From positions 2,987,501-3,051,500 of the forward strand of contig JAXDDX010000052.1 in NCBI GenBank assembly GCA_034670405.1: a DNA stretch of 64,000 bases, written 5' to 3'. Made by a program: the position numbers and the translations under genes. The stretch comes from Hoplostethus atlanticus (taxonomy: Eukaryota > Chordata > Actinopteri > Trachichthyiformes > Trachichthyidae). Below are positions 23,564 to 36,528 of this stretch, piece by piece. The first letter of the stretch is position 1. Every line of letters begins with the position of its first letter. The notes under the pieces were generated by a model. It was not told the DNA's origin, ran no database searches, and worked only from the letters and a program-made list of their open reading frames with translations.

Positions 23564-25205
23564 TATAGCCATCAGGTTTGAATGCTTGACTATGCCACCC
23601 TGACCTTGCTCCAACTCCTACCCAACCGCCTCATCCATAAACCTCTCAGCATTTCCTCAGGTGTCTGCCTGTCCAGGACCAAGGGCAGTTTAGCGAAACA
23701 AGCTCAGGCTAGCCTGGTGGGCAAAGCGCTAAGTGCAAACAGCAAGTCACACCCGTGGGAGTGCACGACACACAGCAACATGGACATGCAGGATTGATCA
23801 GATGATAGCCAACTGTAGATTTTACTTCTCAGAGGAGATGTCTCCACGGTAACAACAACACACGCATGCCACACACACACACGCACACACAAACACACTC
23901 CTGGCTACTCTGCATTTTCAGCCTCCCCTGAGGTAGTACTAACCGGTAGTTACCATAGCTACCGTGGCAACAAGCCACATTTGTTTGTTTGCTACCGACG
24001 CATAAAGGACTTAAAAGTAGTAGCAGGGCACATTCCACGGCCAATTTGCTCTTACTACTATCAGAGCTGCAGCCTGGTTGCTGCATTTTAATTCTGTGTA
24101 TTCCTTTCCCTCCTTTAGAAAACCGCCCAGAAAATGTAATGCCTCCAATCTAAGCTAGCTGACAAAGCCTCCTGTGCTACTGGAATAGCATAGGATAGGA
24201 TAGAATATGATAGGACAGAATAGAATAGCAAGTCAAAATACAGCCACAACATCATTTCTACAACTATAAATGAGCTGGTAGGTCCACCGAGCTTCCACCA
24301 AATCTGTATTAACAAAAGCTGTCAAGCTAGTGGCAGAATTGACTGCATGAGGGGAGCTTGCTGCAGGACTGTGGAAGGCAGATTTTCAAAAGCTGACTGC
24401 TGGAAATCCTTGGCACATAGCTGGAGAGATGAGGTTTCACTTAGCAGTATCTGCAGGTATCAGAAAGCCAATTTTTATGAGCTTTTTAATGCTGCCTGGA
24501 ATTGAATTTAAGACCGGATTTAAAAGCAAGCTGGCAAACCAGCCTATATGGGATTGAACATAGCCAATTAAAGTTCTGAAACTATAAATAGGCAGTAAAA
24601 GAAGATGGACAACAGGAAAGTAGAGGTTTATTAAAGCAGATACCATGAAAATAAAGCACAACATGTTTGGCATATTAAATATCACTGAATGCAATCGCCT
24701 TAAAACTAATTCTACATAAAATCTAATTTTACAGCTGTATCACAAGTTAAACTTGATTAACTATGAAACCTAATTAAAAATAAAAGACTAAAAGAAGAAT
24801 TAAGACCCCCTAATTACTGTATTTAAGACATTTTAGTACTTAAAGTACCTTCAATTTGAATAATTGAAGACTTTTTAGGGACCCATGGATACCCTGTTTT
24901 AGAAGCGGTCATTTAAATTCTGGATTTCGGATGCGGCAAATATCCCAGTCTTTGTTCACAATCAATCATAATGATTGAGTCAGATCTCTTAAAGTACATA
25001 CTGTCCTCCTAGGTCTCTTCCCAGCGTGTCAGAGAGCACAGCCAATCTCAAGTGTGTTCCACTGATCTAACCGGGGTTAGGAGAGTGTGTGCGATGACGC
25101 AGGCCGCCAACGCCACCATGCCCAGGGGTGACATTGCTTGGAGAATGTAACATCAGCGTGGACTCTCTGGTGCTTTGGAGTGAGTGAATGCATGTATGCG
25201 TGTGC

Positions 25206-25206
<1 letters not shown>

Positions 25207-25248
<42 letters not shown>
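25207..25248. repeat. (TG)21 microsatellite
   Basis: An uninterrupted TG run of about 21 units, followed directly by AACAAGCTTG. Confidence 0.95.
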
Positions 25249-25250
<2 letters not shown>

Positions 25251-28200
25251 CAAGCTTGTAGAAGTGCTGCGCTAGTGTAAACTCGGTTCACTCAAAGCTG
25301 AGTCAATGCAGTTTTGAGGCCAGAGCAGTGTTATTCTAATGGTCAAGTTAAAAGCTACTTCAGGCCAGTATGGCTGGGCCGTTTTGGAATTCAAGATACT
25401 CCTCATCTCCGCTCCCCAACCCACCTACTGTCATTTGCAACTGCTTGACAATGGTGCTAGCAACCGGCGCTACATTTCATTCTCAAGTCAAAAAAACAAA
25501 AGACAAAAGGAGCATTATTATTTCAGTATTTTGCATCATGATATATTACTTCTTCACTAGACATTTATGTGGCGTCTCTGCTTTAATTAGCTTACTGGTC
25601 TGTATTGAGTTTATCATTTGGCACAGCCTAGTGCCAAATGGCCTCAGTGGCCTGTAATTGACAGAGACCTGTCGATATTGTTGCAATTCTTTGATCGCAG
25701 ATAGAGGTTGATTTTTGGAAAATAAACTGTTTTATTAAGTAACTGTGCGTTCAAACTGTGCGCAACACGGCCAACAAGGAATAATGTTGGAAATCAACAT
25801 GGAGGCTATTGCGAGACCTCCGAGCTGAGCTGGGTTTGGCCTGGTCTTACAAGCAGCTATATATACCCTGAAATGTGAGCAGATAAGAGACTGCTGGTGT
25901 CTGTGAGGGGCCACACTGATGCCTCTGTCCTGCCTTTCAGCCCATTAGAACTGGTTTCCAAGCTGTTTCCTATTAAAACTAGGCTGGGCTATTCTGACAA
26001 GCCGCAGTCTGACCTCCTCCGGGCTTTACTAGCCACAGGTTAGACTCCATTCAAATCAAATACTTGGCTCCAGCAGGAAAATATATCGTGCAATGGCAAA
26101 ATCACTGCTCAACAACTCGCCGCTGCAAATCTTTCAATCTGCAACAACAACGGAAATAGAAAGGTGACGAGTAAACCTATAACCAACAGGCCAAAAGGAC
26201 ATCCAGTCCAGTTCAAATCCAACTAGTCTGGCTATTCATTGCCTACTTGAATAAACTCTTTAAAATAAAACAAACCCTAGAATATTGTTATTCAACAGTC
26301 CAAGAGGAGAAGAGTACATTTTTCATGTTTTCTATTTGTGTTCCTTTTCTACTACTCTTACCAAATTGTTAAAAATTTGAAACACACCCTTCATGAAAAT
26401 GTTAGACTCCCAAGTATCTATAATATAAAAAGGAGAGGAGGAAGGGCCAACTATCATTTATCATACCCAGTATCTGCTGGCGACTCAAATGAGGCCATAA
26501 GGTATAACTGACCCCATAAAGGGCTGAAGCTGGACGCTACATTGATTGATGCTCCAACCTCTGCAGTTAAGTGGCCTAATTCTTTATTCATCGAGCCAAT
26601 CGTTTGCTCAATTAGATACCATGATTATTTTAAACAGCTATCAATCTTTGCTATGACACTGACTGATGCTCAAATGCATATAGGTGGCCTAAAGGGTAGA
26701 GCAAGGGTAGAGCAGTTAAAGCAATAATTCACCTTGGCACAACAATTTCACTTTTCAACACACCTCCCACTGTAGGCTCGCTATGTCCTCCTACTTAAAT
26801 CCCTTCAGTCCTCTTCTACCTGTCACCTGCCTTTATGTGCTTTTTATGTGCATCTTATTTGTCATAATTGATTGATAGTTGTGCCATAATTTCGATTGTC
26901 TGTCAGCCTAGTTAGGCCTGTAAAGTCATTTAAGGCTTGCTTGTGATAAAGGGCTATATAATGCTTTTAGAATGGGATGTCCATCAAGCAACTTGCCTTG
27001 ACTTGATTCCATTCATGAACAGTCAACGACCAGTATTCGTTGACCTGGATGTCACTGGTGATGTCACTCTCTTTAATTTTAAAGATCTAGTCTGAAGAAG
27101 AATCAAGAATGATAAATAATTTCTGTACCTGACTTATCAATGGGATAATCACCTAATAATAAAGAAGTTATTTTTCTCTATTAATATGACTTCCATCAAG
27201 AATAACATCATATCTGGCCACACCTGATTAGTTTCATTGCAATACATTTGAGCCACGTGATCCTTTTGTAGAACTCTGTACTTAGTTTGCAGTAATGTAA
27301 ATGCATTAGGGATTATGTGTGATCAAGGAAGCTACTGCAGGGGGGCGAGGCGTGTGTGTGTGTGTGTGTAAGCATCTGTGGGTGAAGTTCTTACCTGGTG
27401 TATGTGCAGCGGTGTGTGTCAGTCCCTGCAGACGGCGACGGCGTTGGGGCAGCTCATCCTCTTGTTGCTACCCCACAGTCAACACGCAGAGGCTTTGTCA
27501 CAGATCACTCCTGGAGAAACACACAGACGTGTAACATATGATGAACACAACACACATGTCATCCAACCTATAGAACAAGGCCGAGAAAGAACAGTTCCCA
27601 GTATAGCTAATAGATAGTAGATAGCTTGTATCTCGGTGCTAGGACAAGATCGTATTCCAGCTGACTCGGTTTGAGATAACTCTAATCTGACAAGCTTAAG
27701 CCTATCAGATCACGAACAGCGAATCCACATTCTCACTAGATCTCATTATCAAATAATCTAGTTGGACAGAAGGACCCTAGGTAAACAACAAGTGTTGCTC
27801 ATGAGCAATATCACCCTGCCTATAGGCCTAGATGGCGGAGAAATGGACCAAGACAGCAGAAATCAACAACAACTCGATCTAGGGCTCGATGTTGTTACCG
27901 TCTCTCACAGCGAACTGTTTCACTTTACAGCAGACAACCTCAGCATAAATAAGGCCAAGTGAGGGTACGGGCCACCGCTCAACAAGTTCTCCGGATTTCA
28001 TGTCCGACGATTAAAGATTGATGATGCATCCTTCAGCTCGTATTATCAAATCCGGAAAGTTGCTCTACTATAATGCCTTAGGTAAAGAGAAAGTTGATTC
28101 CATCTCGTAAAGCTTGATTATGTAGCTCTACTAGGACTTGTTTCAAAGCTCACTCCTTGCTATCGCGACAAACGCATCTTCACTATCCAATGGCGAATTT

Positions 28201-29352
28201 CAACTCTGTGCTACACCAATTGATATGCCCCTAACCTGAAAAGCGTCTCTAGGTCCTTCCACTCAGTCTAGAAATATCTCAAACTTTTTGAAATGTTATC
28301 CCGTATCCTCCGTCGTCTCCGTAGGAAGGTGTAGCCTAAAGCTGAGCACACAGCCCATACGCACACATGCACACACACCAGGCAACTGACAGGTACCTAA
28401 ATGAAGAAAGGGAGGAAGAGTGGCGGTTAAATTGGTGTGTAAGAGGCTCACCCTTGTTGTTCTGAGCACCCTGGGCCAATAGACAGAAAACGACGGGGTG
28501 CTACTTGGGAGGCTGTATGAGAAGAGCCAGGGAGGGATTGTATGAGCACAGCGATCCAGCATGCCACAGATCAAGTTACAGAGGTGGTAAATATAGCAGA
28601 CGCCTATGACCTCTACAGGTCACTCAACACTCAGTAGCATTCCAATTTGCTCTTAAAGGACTAGCATTAAGGCTTTTTATAGGCCAAGCTGGGTCAGCAG
28701 CAAGCCTGCCGCACTACAGTAGGTAGCAGGTTGGTCGGCTTCACAGAAGTGAAAACCCTAGCAGAGAAACAAGCTTCGGTGGATGATGCTGTGGTGATCA
28801 CGATTCATCAGCAGGTATCCCTGAGATACTCCAATTATAGCGCTGCAGTATAGTAAATGGCATAGATTAATTTTGCAGCCTTTATGACCAAGGCTACTGG
28901 AACGCAAGGACCAACTCTAGCCTCTTTGGATCTGTTACCTGCCTCATGCTTTGAAAACTCACATACAAAAGTGGAGATTGTCAGCCCTTTCTTACAGCTG
29001 ACCCACACAAGTAAATTCCATTAAACTTAAAAGGACCCCCCTTTGTAACTGTGATTTCAGTTCCTCCAAAGTTAAAATCCTATTTCAGACAGCGTTTCCG
29101 TTATTTTGTCCACCCATGTGAACGGTGTTAACCTATGCTCACAAATATACATTTCACCAGCAAGGGAAAACAGTTGACGCAAGTGTGCAACACAATAGAA
29201 AGAGTATTCTGCTTGAAGAGGGGGGGTAGCGTTACAACACGGGGTGAGGGGATGGGATGACACTTGCAGGGAAGCCACCGCCGCTTCTGTTGACACTTGC
29301 AGGGAACCCACCGCGCTTCTGTTTGGCTACGTACTGACTGATTTGAAACAAT

Positions 29353-29458
29353 AACCAGTTACATTTCAAGATTCAAGATTCAAGAAGTTTATTTGTCACA
29401 TGCAGTGAAATGTGACAAATAAACTTCTTGAATCTTGAATCTTGAAATGTAACTGGTT
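29353..29458. repeat. Perfect 48-bp inverted repeat (hairpin) with 10-base loop
   Basis: Positions 29353-29400 are the exact reverse complement of 29411-29458, separated by TGCAGTGAAA. The arms contain three ATTCAAG-type units followed by AAGTTTATTTGTCACA, which resembles the tail of common fish LINE/SINE elements. The structure may be two tails joined head to head, or a palindromic assembly artefact. No coding function is seen. Confidence 0.95.
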
Positions 29459-29787
29459 TGATATATTCCCCAGTAATATGGGGATGCTCCACACGTTATT
29501 AGATAACCAGTCAGTCCCCCAGGCACGCTGGTCGGTAACGGGCCAGGCTTGACAGCACTGCATGTGAAGGGGGCGGAGAGGAGCTTGAAGCATAGAATAC
29601 TGACTATCCCCTAAGTAACGGCTTGGACGGAGAGATGGCGATGTACTAAATTGATATGACGTCAGTTATGCGATTATTTTGACTAGGTAACGTCCGGTAA
29701 CTGATAGCTTTCTAGATGGCTACCTTAAGGGAACATGGTTCTCTGCAGCCGGGGCAGCAGCGGTACCGTTAGCCCCGATACGTCCCG

Positions 29788-30246
29788 TTCTTGCTTTAGA
29801 ACATTCCGCCAAACTCAGTTCATAAATCTGGCAGTTAAATGTTTCTGTGCGTATTAGCAAACGATATGCACCTCGTAGAAGAGTATTGAGACCTCTCCCG
29901 AATCGTTTGGGTCAACTCTTTAATTCGGTATATATCTTATACACCAAACGACGTTTGTTTCAACAACATTTCAACTTTTATAATGAGTTCGCCTGTTATC
30001 CCCTCGATCTTCTTCCACCAGAATACACCATGGGGGCGGTAGCGAGCAATGCGAACCGTTTATAAAAGTTGAGATTTTATTGTAATACAGTGCTGCTTGG
30101 TGAACCACTTGTATGCCGAATGTCCCAGTGGCTTATGGCGATTTGTGTAAGGTCTTACGCGATGTTCTACGAGGTATGCATCGTATGATACATACGAGGC
30201 AGTATGTGATGGAGTTTGGCTTGTCGTTCTCCCCATACGGGAGAAT
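29788..30246. repeat. Foldback repeat family F1, third copy
   Basis: The left end (GAACATTCCGCCAAACTCAG, TCTGGCAGTTAAATGTTTC) and right end (GGAGTTTGGCTTGTCGTTCT) are inverse to each other and match the copy at 17555-17940. The centre carries CAACTTTTATAATGAG and its approximate inverse TTTATAAAAGTTGAG. It is somewhat longer than the 17.5-kb copy. Confidence 0.65.
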
Positions 30247-30519
30247 GGTAACGTTAGAGTAAGGTAACTGCATTCACTCACCCCACAGTTGGAGATCATC
30301 CCGATCCGAGCGGGCAGCAAAACGCCCCCAAAAGTGGCTTTTTGGCTGGCTTGTGCCGCTATTTAGACCATTCCTTCAACTGCTGTGAAGTATAATCGAT
30401 AATGTTGGAAAGATAGGCTACACTAGCATGAGCTTAGAACAAGAAGACGTTGGTTTCTAGCCATCTCTTCTTCCCCTTGCAGTTGTAGAGTTTGTGCAAC
30501 CAAGTAATGGTTCTTTTTT

Positions 30520-30650
30520 CTTTAAGGATGACGTCAGTCCAGTAAAGCTGCTCATTTCTGATTGGTCCATTCCCCTCTGTGAACGTCACCAGCGGACCGC
30601 CTCCCATACCGTCACCATGGTAATGAACGTAAACATCACACGTTTCTTTC
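30520..30650. promoter_or_regulatory. Cluster of promoter-type motifs (CRE, inverted CCAAT, X-box-like)
   Basis: A perfect palindromic CRE, TGACGTCA, lies at 30529-30536. ATTGG (CCAAT on the minus strand) is at 30561-30565, and GTCACCATGGTAAT at 30611-30624 resembles an RFX X-box. This spacing is typical of a vertebrate proximal promoter, possibly bidirectional. No confirmed gene starts here, so the call is an inference from motif clustering. Confidence 0.4.
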
Positions 30651-30790
30651 ATTGAAAAAATACTGCATTCGTGTGCTGTGGGAAAGGCCTAGGACTAAAC
30701 TACCGTTCACCTCAGCTTAAAACGAGTTCAAGTAGTTGACAGTTTTTCCCATATGTGGTAAATGCAACATAAGGACAGCAACCTAACGCC

Positions 30791-30928
30791 ATGGCCCCCA
30801 GTTACTTCGATGTTGATGATATCTGCCCGTCTTGTGGAAATAAAGATTTGTTCCTCTTATTTGTTCCTGTGAAGTGGTCTATGGCTTCTGGGGGGAAAAA
30901 GTTAATGCTCATGTCTTTACTTTTATAA
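30791..30928 (+). CDS. Small ORF of unknown status downstream of promoter-like motifs
   Basis: A 45-codon frame begins MAPSYFDVDDICPSCGNKD and ends at TAA in AT-rich DNA. The ATG sits in GCCATGG, a strong vertebrate start context, about 150-260 bases after the CRE/CCAAT/X-box cluster. It contains one CxxC pair. I do not recognise the protein. It could be a first coding exon whose donor (for example CCT/GTGAAG near 30867) I cannot confirm, a short chance frame, or a transposon remnant. There is no conserved neighbour to support it. Confidence 0.2.
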   Translation: MAPSYFDVDDICPSCGNKDLFLLFVPVKWSMASGGKKLMLMSLLL

Positions 30929-33900
30929 ATTCTTCTGTCTGATTTGTGCCAGAAGATGTTTTACTATTGCAATTCAAATAGGTCCAGAGAAACGTGTTCA
31001 TTTTATTTTCTTTGCTTTTGGAAGAAGTTTTTGAAGAGAAGCATGACGTTTTTCTGATAGAATTTGAATATCTTATAAAATCACCACAAATGGTCAACAG
31101 TACAAATAATTTAACCTTTAAAACTGTTAAAGCATTAAAATCCTTTAATGAAATATTTACTGTGAGATATTTACTGTATTTACTTTATTCTTTGTGTATT
31201 CTATTTAGATTTCTGCTTTTTTATCATGTCATAGTGAACATTTATGCACTTTACTGTATTATGTTCTGTAATTGCGATGCATTTTTTCTCAGTAGTAATA
31301 CATATAAAGGAGAGCAATGCTAAAAATGATTGATGGTGACTGAGTGCCAGTGAGATATCCTCTTCTACTGAGTAACAATCTTTGGAGCAATTGGTTACAT
31401 TTCTCAAAATCTAATAATTTACTAAAGATTATAATAATTTTCAAACTTCAACATTAAAGTACTTTTTCAGGTTTTCAATGTAATGCAAATTCTGCTGTAG
31501 TTATGAAAGGTTCCAAAGATGCGGCTGTGGATGAACAAGAACTGCCACACACACACCATGGAGGGAGACTGCCATTTTATTACTATTCTGTGATGTCATG
31601 AGAGAAAAATGACATCAGTCTGCTCATTCGCTGGCCGGATTGTATTCAGTAGCCTCAAATGAGTGCCTACAAAAATGATACATATTTCACAATTAAATCG
31701 ATGCCACGTGGATCATAAACAGTCCCATGTCGTGTAGTGGAGTGAATTGATTAGCTTAAATACTGGTGAACAGGAATGAGCAGGGAAGACACCTGGTTCT
31801 CCTGCGCTTCAACCCAAAGCGGTGACACCGTAATCAAAGACAAATATATCCTAAATATATCTGGTACACTACTTAAGAGGCAGACAACTAGCAAGCAGCG
31901 TATTACACTGATATATTCCAAGTAACAACTATTTATTTTGGAGTGTTTTTACATTCAAACTAAGTGGGATGTGCTGCACTGAAGCTGCCAGGTCTCTGCG
32001 TGGCTCTTATTGCCAGCAGAATAGAGGTCTAGCATTTTAGTGTTGAGTACTCACTCGGTTGTCTCAATTATTCCCATTACACCAGGCAAGCTGAATCAAT
32101 CACAGAATCAATAACAGAACAGGTCATCAGTTGATCCCATTCACAAAATATTGTGCAGTATCTCAACTTGGTTTTCATCTGTTCAGTTATATGTATGTAT
32201 GTTATATGAACAGAATAAACCTGCCTTAACGAGTTCAGAAAGAGATTGTGGGATATGACTGAAATACCTGATTATTTTTAAAGGAGAAATCCACCCTCTG
32301 ATACTCTTATTATCTGATATGGACCTGCGATGTTCAGTTCGTTCCAGGAGTTATTTTGTGTTGTAATTTACTTTTTCGGTGGGCCTTCCCTCAACCTGCC
32401 TCGTCTACTTCTACTTACTGACCCAGAATGCCTTTCGACAACCCCCAGAGAAAGGGGAACTTGAACTCCAAAACGTTTATCTCATCCATGCCTTACTTGA
32501 ACTTAAATGATGCTATTTTGTTCAAAGAGGTTACATTTTGCTCTGTCTTGTGAACTTTGGGGGCGTGTCCTGCAGCTACATTGCATTCTGGTCTATTGAG
32601 TCTGTGGAGAAGTTGGTGTCTCTTCCTCTTCTATGATGGATTTCTCCCTGTCTAGAAAGAAGATTGTGAGGGGCTGACACCAAAACCTGACATTTACCGT
32701 TGATGTTTTAGATCAATGAAACATTTTCTGATATCAAACTCTATTGTAGCTGTTCTGGAAATATCTCCACCAGACAACAAAATGGGCCAGTAGCTCTTTT
32801 TATACAGTGCTGTGGTGTTTTTTTTATGTTTTTTCCTTTAATGGATGCAAGATGGCTCGAGATCACTTTTGGCTTACGGCAGGTTAGCCACAGCCACAAT
32901 AAATAACATGGTAACATACTATTCATACGTAAACAAACAATGGATGAATACAACAAGGAAAATATAATAAATAAATAAATAAATCAGACTGATATGAGGA
33001 CACACTACATACCGTACAGAGCTTAATGTAAAACAAACAAAACAAACAATATTCCATCGAGTGCATTATTTTGCATACAGACACTTTGATCGGCAAAAAA
33101 AAAAAAAAAAAATGACATGCATACCATCAAGTCATCCACCCTGGAAATCACTACACACTACAATTTCACACTTCAAATAAATCCCACGCTGATTAGCAAG
33201 AGACACACTATAAACTAATACTTCTGTCCAGACCTCTCGGTGCAGGTTTCTATGGCTGTGGTTCATGCTACACTACATTTATTCGCTAAACTGTTAATAA
33301 AGTGGGGAAATGGGTGCCAATGTTTGCACTCTTTTCATCGAACCCACAGCCCGCCGTTGCTGCACCTGGACACCGATTATTTTTAACCATACAGTGTTTT
33401 ATGCTCTATTATAATACCATCCAATACATACGCTAATATTCAAGTATAGCAGTAGCGTTAAAAACAATAAACGCTATTGAGTTATCCTCTACATCCTTGA
33501 GAGATGGACAGGAAATTATTTCATTTCACATGAAACATTCCACTGTTTCTCCTCTCAGCTACAGCAGCGCCCCATTTCATCGTCACCAGTGTCTGCCACG
33601 CCAATACACAACACAAAGCAGCTGCTAAATGTGAAGATTTGAATATATATCTCAAGTAGTCATTTTGTGGCTTTGACATGTTAATAATACTGCTCGTTAT
33701 TCTACCTAGTTTGTTGCTGTGGGAACGTACATAGCACCAAGCATCAATGGGTCCCTTACACAAGGTGGATATAATGACTAAGAATCCAATACACATTTAT
33801 TCCACATGGATAATAATAATACATGAGCGAGCTATCTTTGGTGGACGGAAAGTGTTTCTGTGCAGGGTGGACTGAAATGGAGAATGTGTCGGCTTGCGGC

Positions 33901-34717
33901 AGATGAGGCAACGGTGTAGAGGTGTAAAGGGATATTTCACCAAAAAAGTCTAAGGTGTGCCGGTGCGTAGGAATGCACAAAACTCTCAGTCAGTCACTGC
34001 TCAAGGGGCATTACTGATTATATGCTGATCATACTTCAAAACACTTAAATAAACTCTGTAAAAAGCATATTGATAAAGCATTGCAGAGTTCAAAGATCAC
34101 ACGGGCCAATAAATTAACAAATAATGCAATGGAATAAATTATTTATGCACTTAAGAAATGTGCAGCATTTGCCACATTAAACAAAACTAATCTGGAAAAT
34201 TTGAGTGCTATCCTCTTAAAAACATTTTAGCAAATCAAGTATCATAACCTTAAAAATACGACAGCAAGAACCAGTACAATCACATCACCCTCGTGCAAAA
34301 TTTCAGATTTAAACCAGGGGATTTGACGAAACCACATTGCTACCATACTCCATCAAGTTGTCCACGACCAGAAAAGTTAACAGGAATTCAAAAAAAATCC
34401 AAAACTAGAATGTGTCTGAATGAAATAAGGCTATTCAATTCTGATCAAATCCCCATTTCCATGATATTTCAAAAGTAGACAATATGCCTTCATACTGTTC
34501 CTATGCGGTGTGTGCAATGAGAGATTGTCTTTAGGTAATCTGGTGTGTGTGTGTGTGTGTGTATCCCCTCCTTCTCCATAGACAAACAGCCTCATCTACT
34601 GTGGTGGAGGCCAGTGGCAGGGCACCATTACAGCAAGGACAGAGATGGAGGGACACGGCCCGTGGTGGACTGTGGTGGCCTGTGGTGGCCTGTGGGGGGC
34701 GTGCTATACACATCTAT
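30929..34717. other. AT-rich intergenic DNA, no gene recognised
   Basis: The frame at 30994-31323 is Phe/Leu/Tyr-rich and AT-driven and resembles no protein I know. A short TTAAAGG-ended element lies at 32279-32652 and an 18-base A run at about 33094-33112. I see nothing else that can be named. Confidence 0.5.
32279..32652. mobile_element. Short copy of the TTAA-ended element family
   Basis: The left end TTTAAAGGAGAAATCCACCC and internal words CCAGGAGTTATTTTGTG and CCTCAACCTGCCTCGTCTAC match the longer element at 34794-35920. The right end GATGGATTTCTCCCT is the approximate inverse of the left. It is about a third of the long copy's length, with no coding capacity. Confidence 0.6.
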
Positions 34718-34768
34718 ACACAACTACTGTGTCATATTATGTGCTATAACATGACACAGTAGTTGTGT
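34718..34768. repeat. Perfect 18-bp inverted repeat with 15-base loop
   Basis: Positions 34718-34735 (ACACAACTACTGTGTCAT) are the exact inverse of 34751-34768. The hairpin ends 26 bases before the TTAA-ended element begins. No U-run follows and no function is evident. Confidence 0.9.
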
Positions 34769-34793
34769 GTGGTCAGATCATCTTATCTTGGTA

Positions 34794-35920
34794 TTAAAGG
34801 AAAAATCCACCCTTGCTTACTGTGATGCCCAATGCATTCCATGAGTTATTTTGTGATGAAGTATTATCATTTATTTTTTTGGTGTCCCTGCTTTGCCTCA
34901 ACCTGCCTGGTCTACTTTTACTTCAGTTAGTGATTTCCTACATTTCCCAGAATGCCCCTTACTCAAAATGTCTATAGAGCGCAACAGTGACCGCCCACTT
35001 TTTGAATGGCTCTGGTTCCGGAAGTAAATTTCCCATTCATTTACTACATTGAGATTTCAGAAAATCCTTATATAAAGAGTTTTAAGGCTGGAACCAAGCC
35101 AACCAGCTAGACAATGAATCGAGACCATAAAACATTTGATTCTGAGCAAAAAAAAGATGGGAAAACGGAAGAAAAGGCACAAGACTGTGTACATAATTAT
35201 TTTATGAAGTGAAGGAACTACTCATCCCATAAACCATTGCGAATGATACTTTTCCAACAACTTCCAAACTAACGATAGTTTAGCGCGCTTCTTCTTGAAT
35301 TTAACATTTGTCAATAGTATAGTGTTTATATTGCTGTTGTTTTGTGTGCGTATATATAGTGTTTCATATAGTATAGTGTAAAGTGTTGTCATCGACATGG
35401 TACAGTGATGCGTTCCAGCTGCATAGGATAAGCAGCTAGCTAGGTTACTAGGTTAGTAGATAATGTTAACGTTAGCTGACAAGACGTTCACGGGTGCGGT
35501 AAACATTTCCATGGTAACAGCGAGCTCCACCAATCAGAGACGTCGCTGTTACACTTTAGGATTGTGGGTAGTGTAGTACTTCTCCATGACATCGCGAATA
35601 AAACATGTTTTTCTCAAAACAAGGTTGATATCATACGGACTTGTGGCTTCTACAGGAGCATACACCATCGTTTCACAATCTACTAGCTTGTGGTGAGTCT
35701 ACATTGGATGGTTACGACATTATGGCTAATAATCAAAATCCCTATGCAGAATATGAATGGGATATTCACTTCCGGAACCACACTGTTGAGCTCTATTAGA
35801 GCTATAATAATGTAGTAATGTAATACATTTAGCCATGGGAATGAGTGCAACAAAATGTACCCACAAATGCAAGGTACATCGCCAATAGTTAAAGTATTTT
35901 AGAGTGGATTTTCCCTTTAA
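34794..35920. mobile_element. 1.13-kb non-autonomous DNA transposon flanked by TTAA
   Basis: The left end is TTAA followed by AGGAAAAATCCACCC; the right end is AGTGGATTTTCCCT followed by TTAA. Inverted ends bounded by TTAA are the hallmark of piggyBac-like and some related non-autonomous elements, since TTAA is their target duplication. The interior has no transposase frame. Related shorter sequences lie at 32279-32652 and about 48100-48560. Assignment to the piggyBac superfamily rests on TTAA alone and is an inference. Confidence 0.7.
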
Positions 35921-35957
35921 GAACCGTTGCTTTTCCTGATCTTTTCCAGGTCTGTAG

Positions 35958-35963
35958 TTTTAT
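35958..35963 (-). promoter_or_regulatory. tbcel: Candidate tbcel polyadenylation signal (AATAAA)
   Basis: AATAAA reads on the minus strand about 570 bases after the tbcel stop codon. No closer canonical hexamer was noticed in the 3' UTR. Its use is inferred from position. Confidence 0.45.
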
Positions 35964-36528
35964 TTCCAGGTGTGTAGGCTAGCACTCCACTCTGCAACGT
36001 TGCCCCACTACTGGTCAGGGTTAGGTTTTGCAACAGACGGGCAGGCCCGTGGTCTTGGATGCTTGCCTATACAGGTGCCGTGATGTAGGCCATGTACTAA
36101 GAGATAGAGCTCCAACAAAGCTTCGTTGGTACAGCAGTGTCCTGCCTTCTCCTTCAGCCGTGTGCCGACTGGGGTGTTGCTTTCTTAGCCCTGGTCTCCA
36201 TTGCGACAGATTTGCCTGATCGATTTCAGTGGACACCCTAAAGTAAAGCTTGATTGGAAATAAATAAGAACGTAACTCTCCAAACCGGTGGCTCCATTTC
36301 CAGTCAGAGCTTCCCAGCAGTCCACCAACTAGCCTCCAGTATGGGTGTTCACATCGTCGTCACCTTCCAGTTTTCTTGTAGTATTCTCTCAATTCCAGCA
36401 CGTGCCGCCGATGCTGTCCTATATGCGTTTTCAAATTGTTTCACAAAGTCAGTTAACCAATCAACAAATAATCCAATCAATCAATCAATCAGCCATTTTA
36501 AATCAGCCAGCGCGGGGGGCCAGTTGGG

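Larger units (their letters stand above)
21188..29340. other. Non-coding region upstream of usp2; no gene recognised
   Basis: About 8 kb without a recognised exon. It holds a small inverted repeat at 21415-21460 (CAGTACTGTTCCAGTAC against TACTGGAACAGTA), CT-rich DNA at 22455-22625, two transposon remnants at 22925-23563, TAGGA-type simple repeats at 24185-24240 and a long TG run at 25207-25248. A usp2 5' non-coding exon may be hidden here. Open frames near 27.3-28.6 kb resemble no known protein. Confidence 0.5.

Noticed and set aside
30434-30652. 72-codon minus-strand frame across the CRE/CCAAT cluster
   Set aside because: No recognised motif. It overlaps probable promoter motifs and is more likely a chance frame in GC-richer DNA.
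30994-31323. 109-codon hydrophobic frame on the plus strand
   Set aside because: It is very AT-rich with Phe/Leu/Tyr-biased composition, no family resemblance, and no splice or promoter support in frame.
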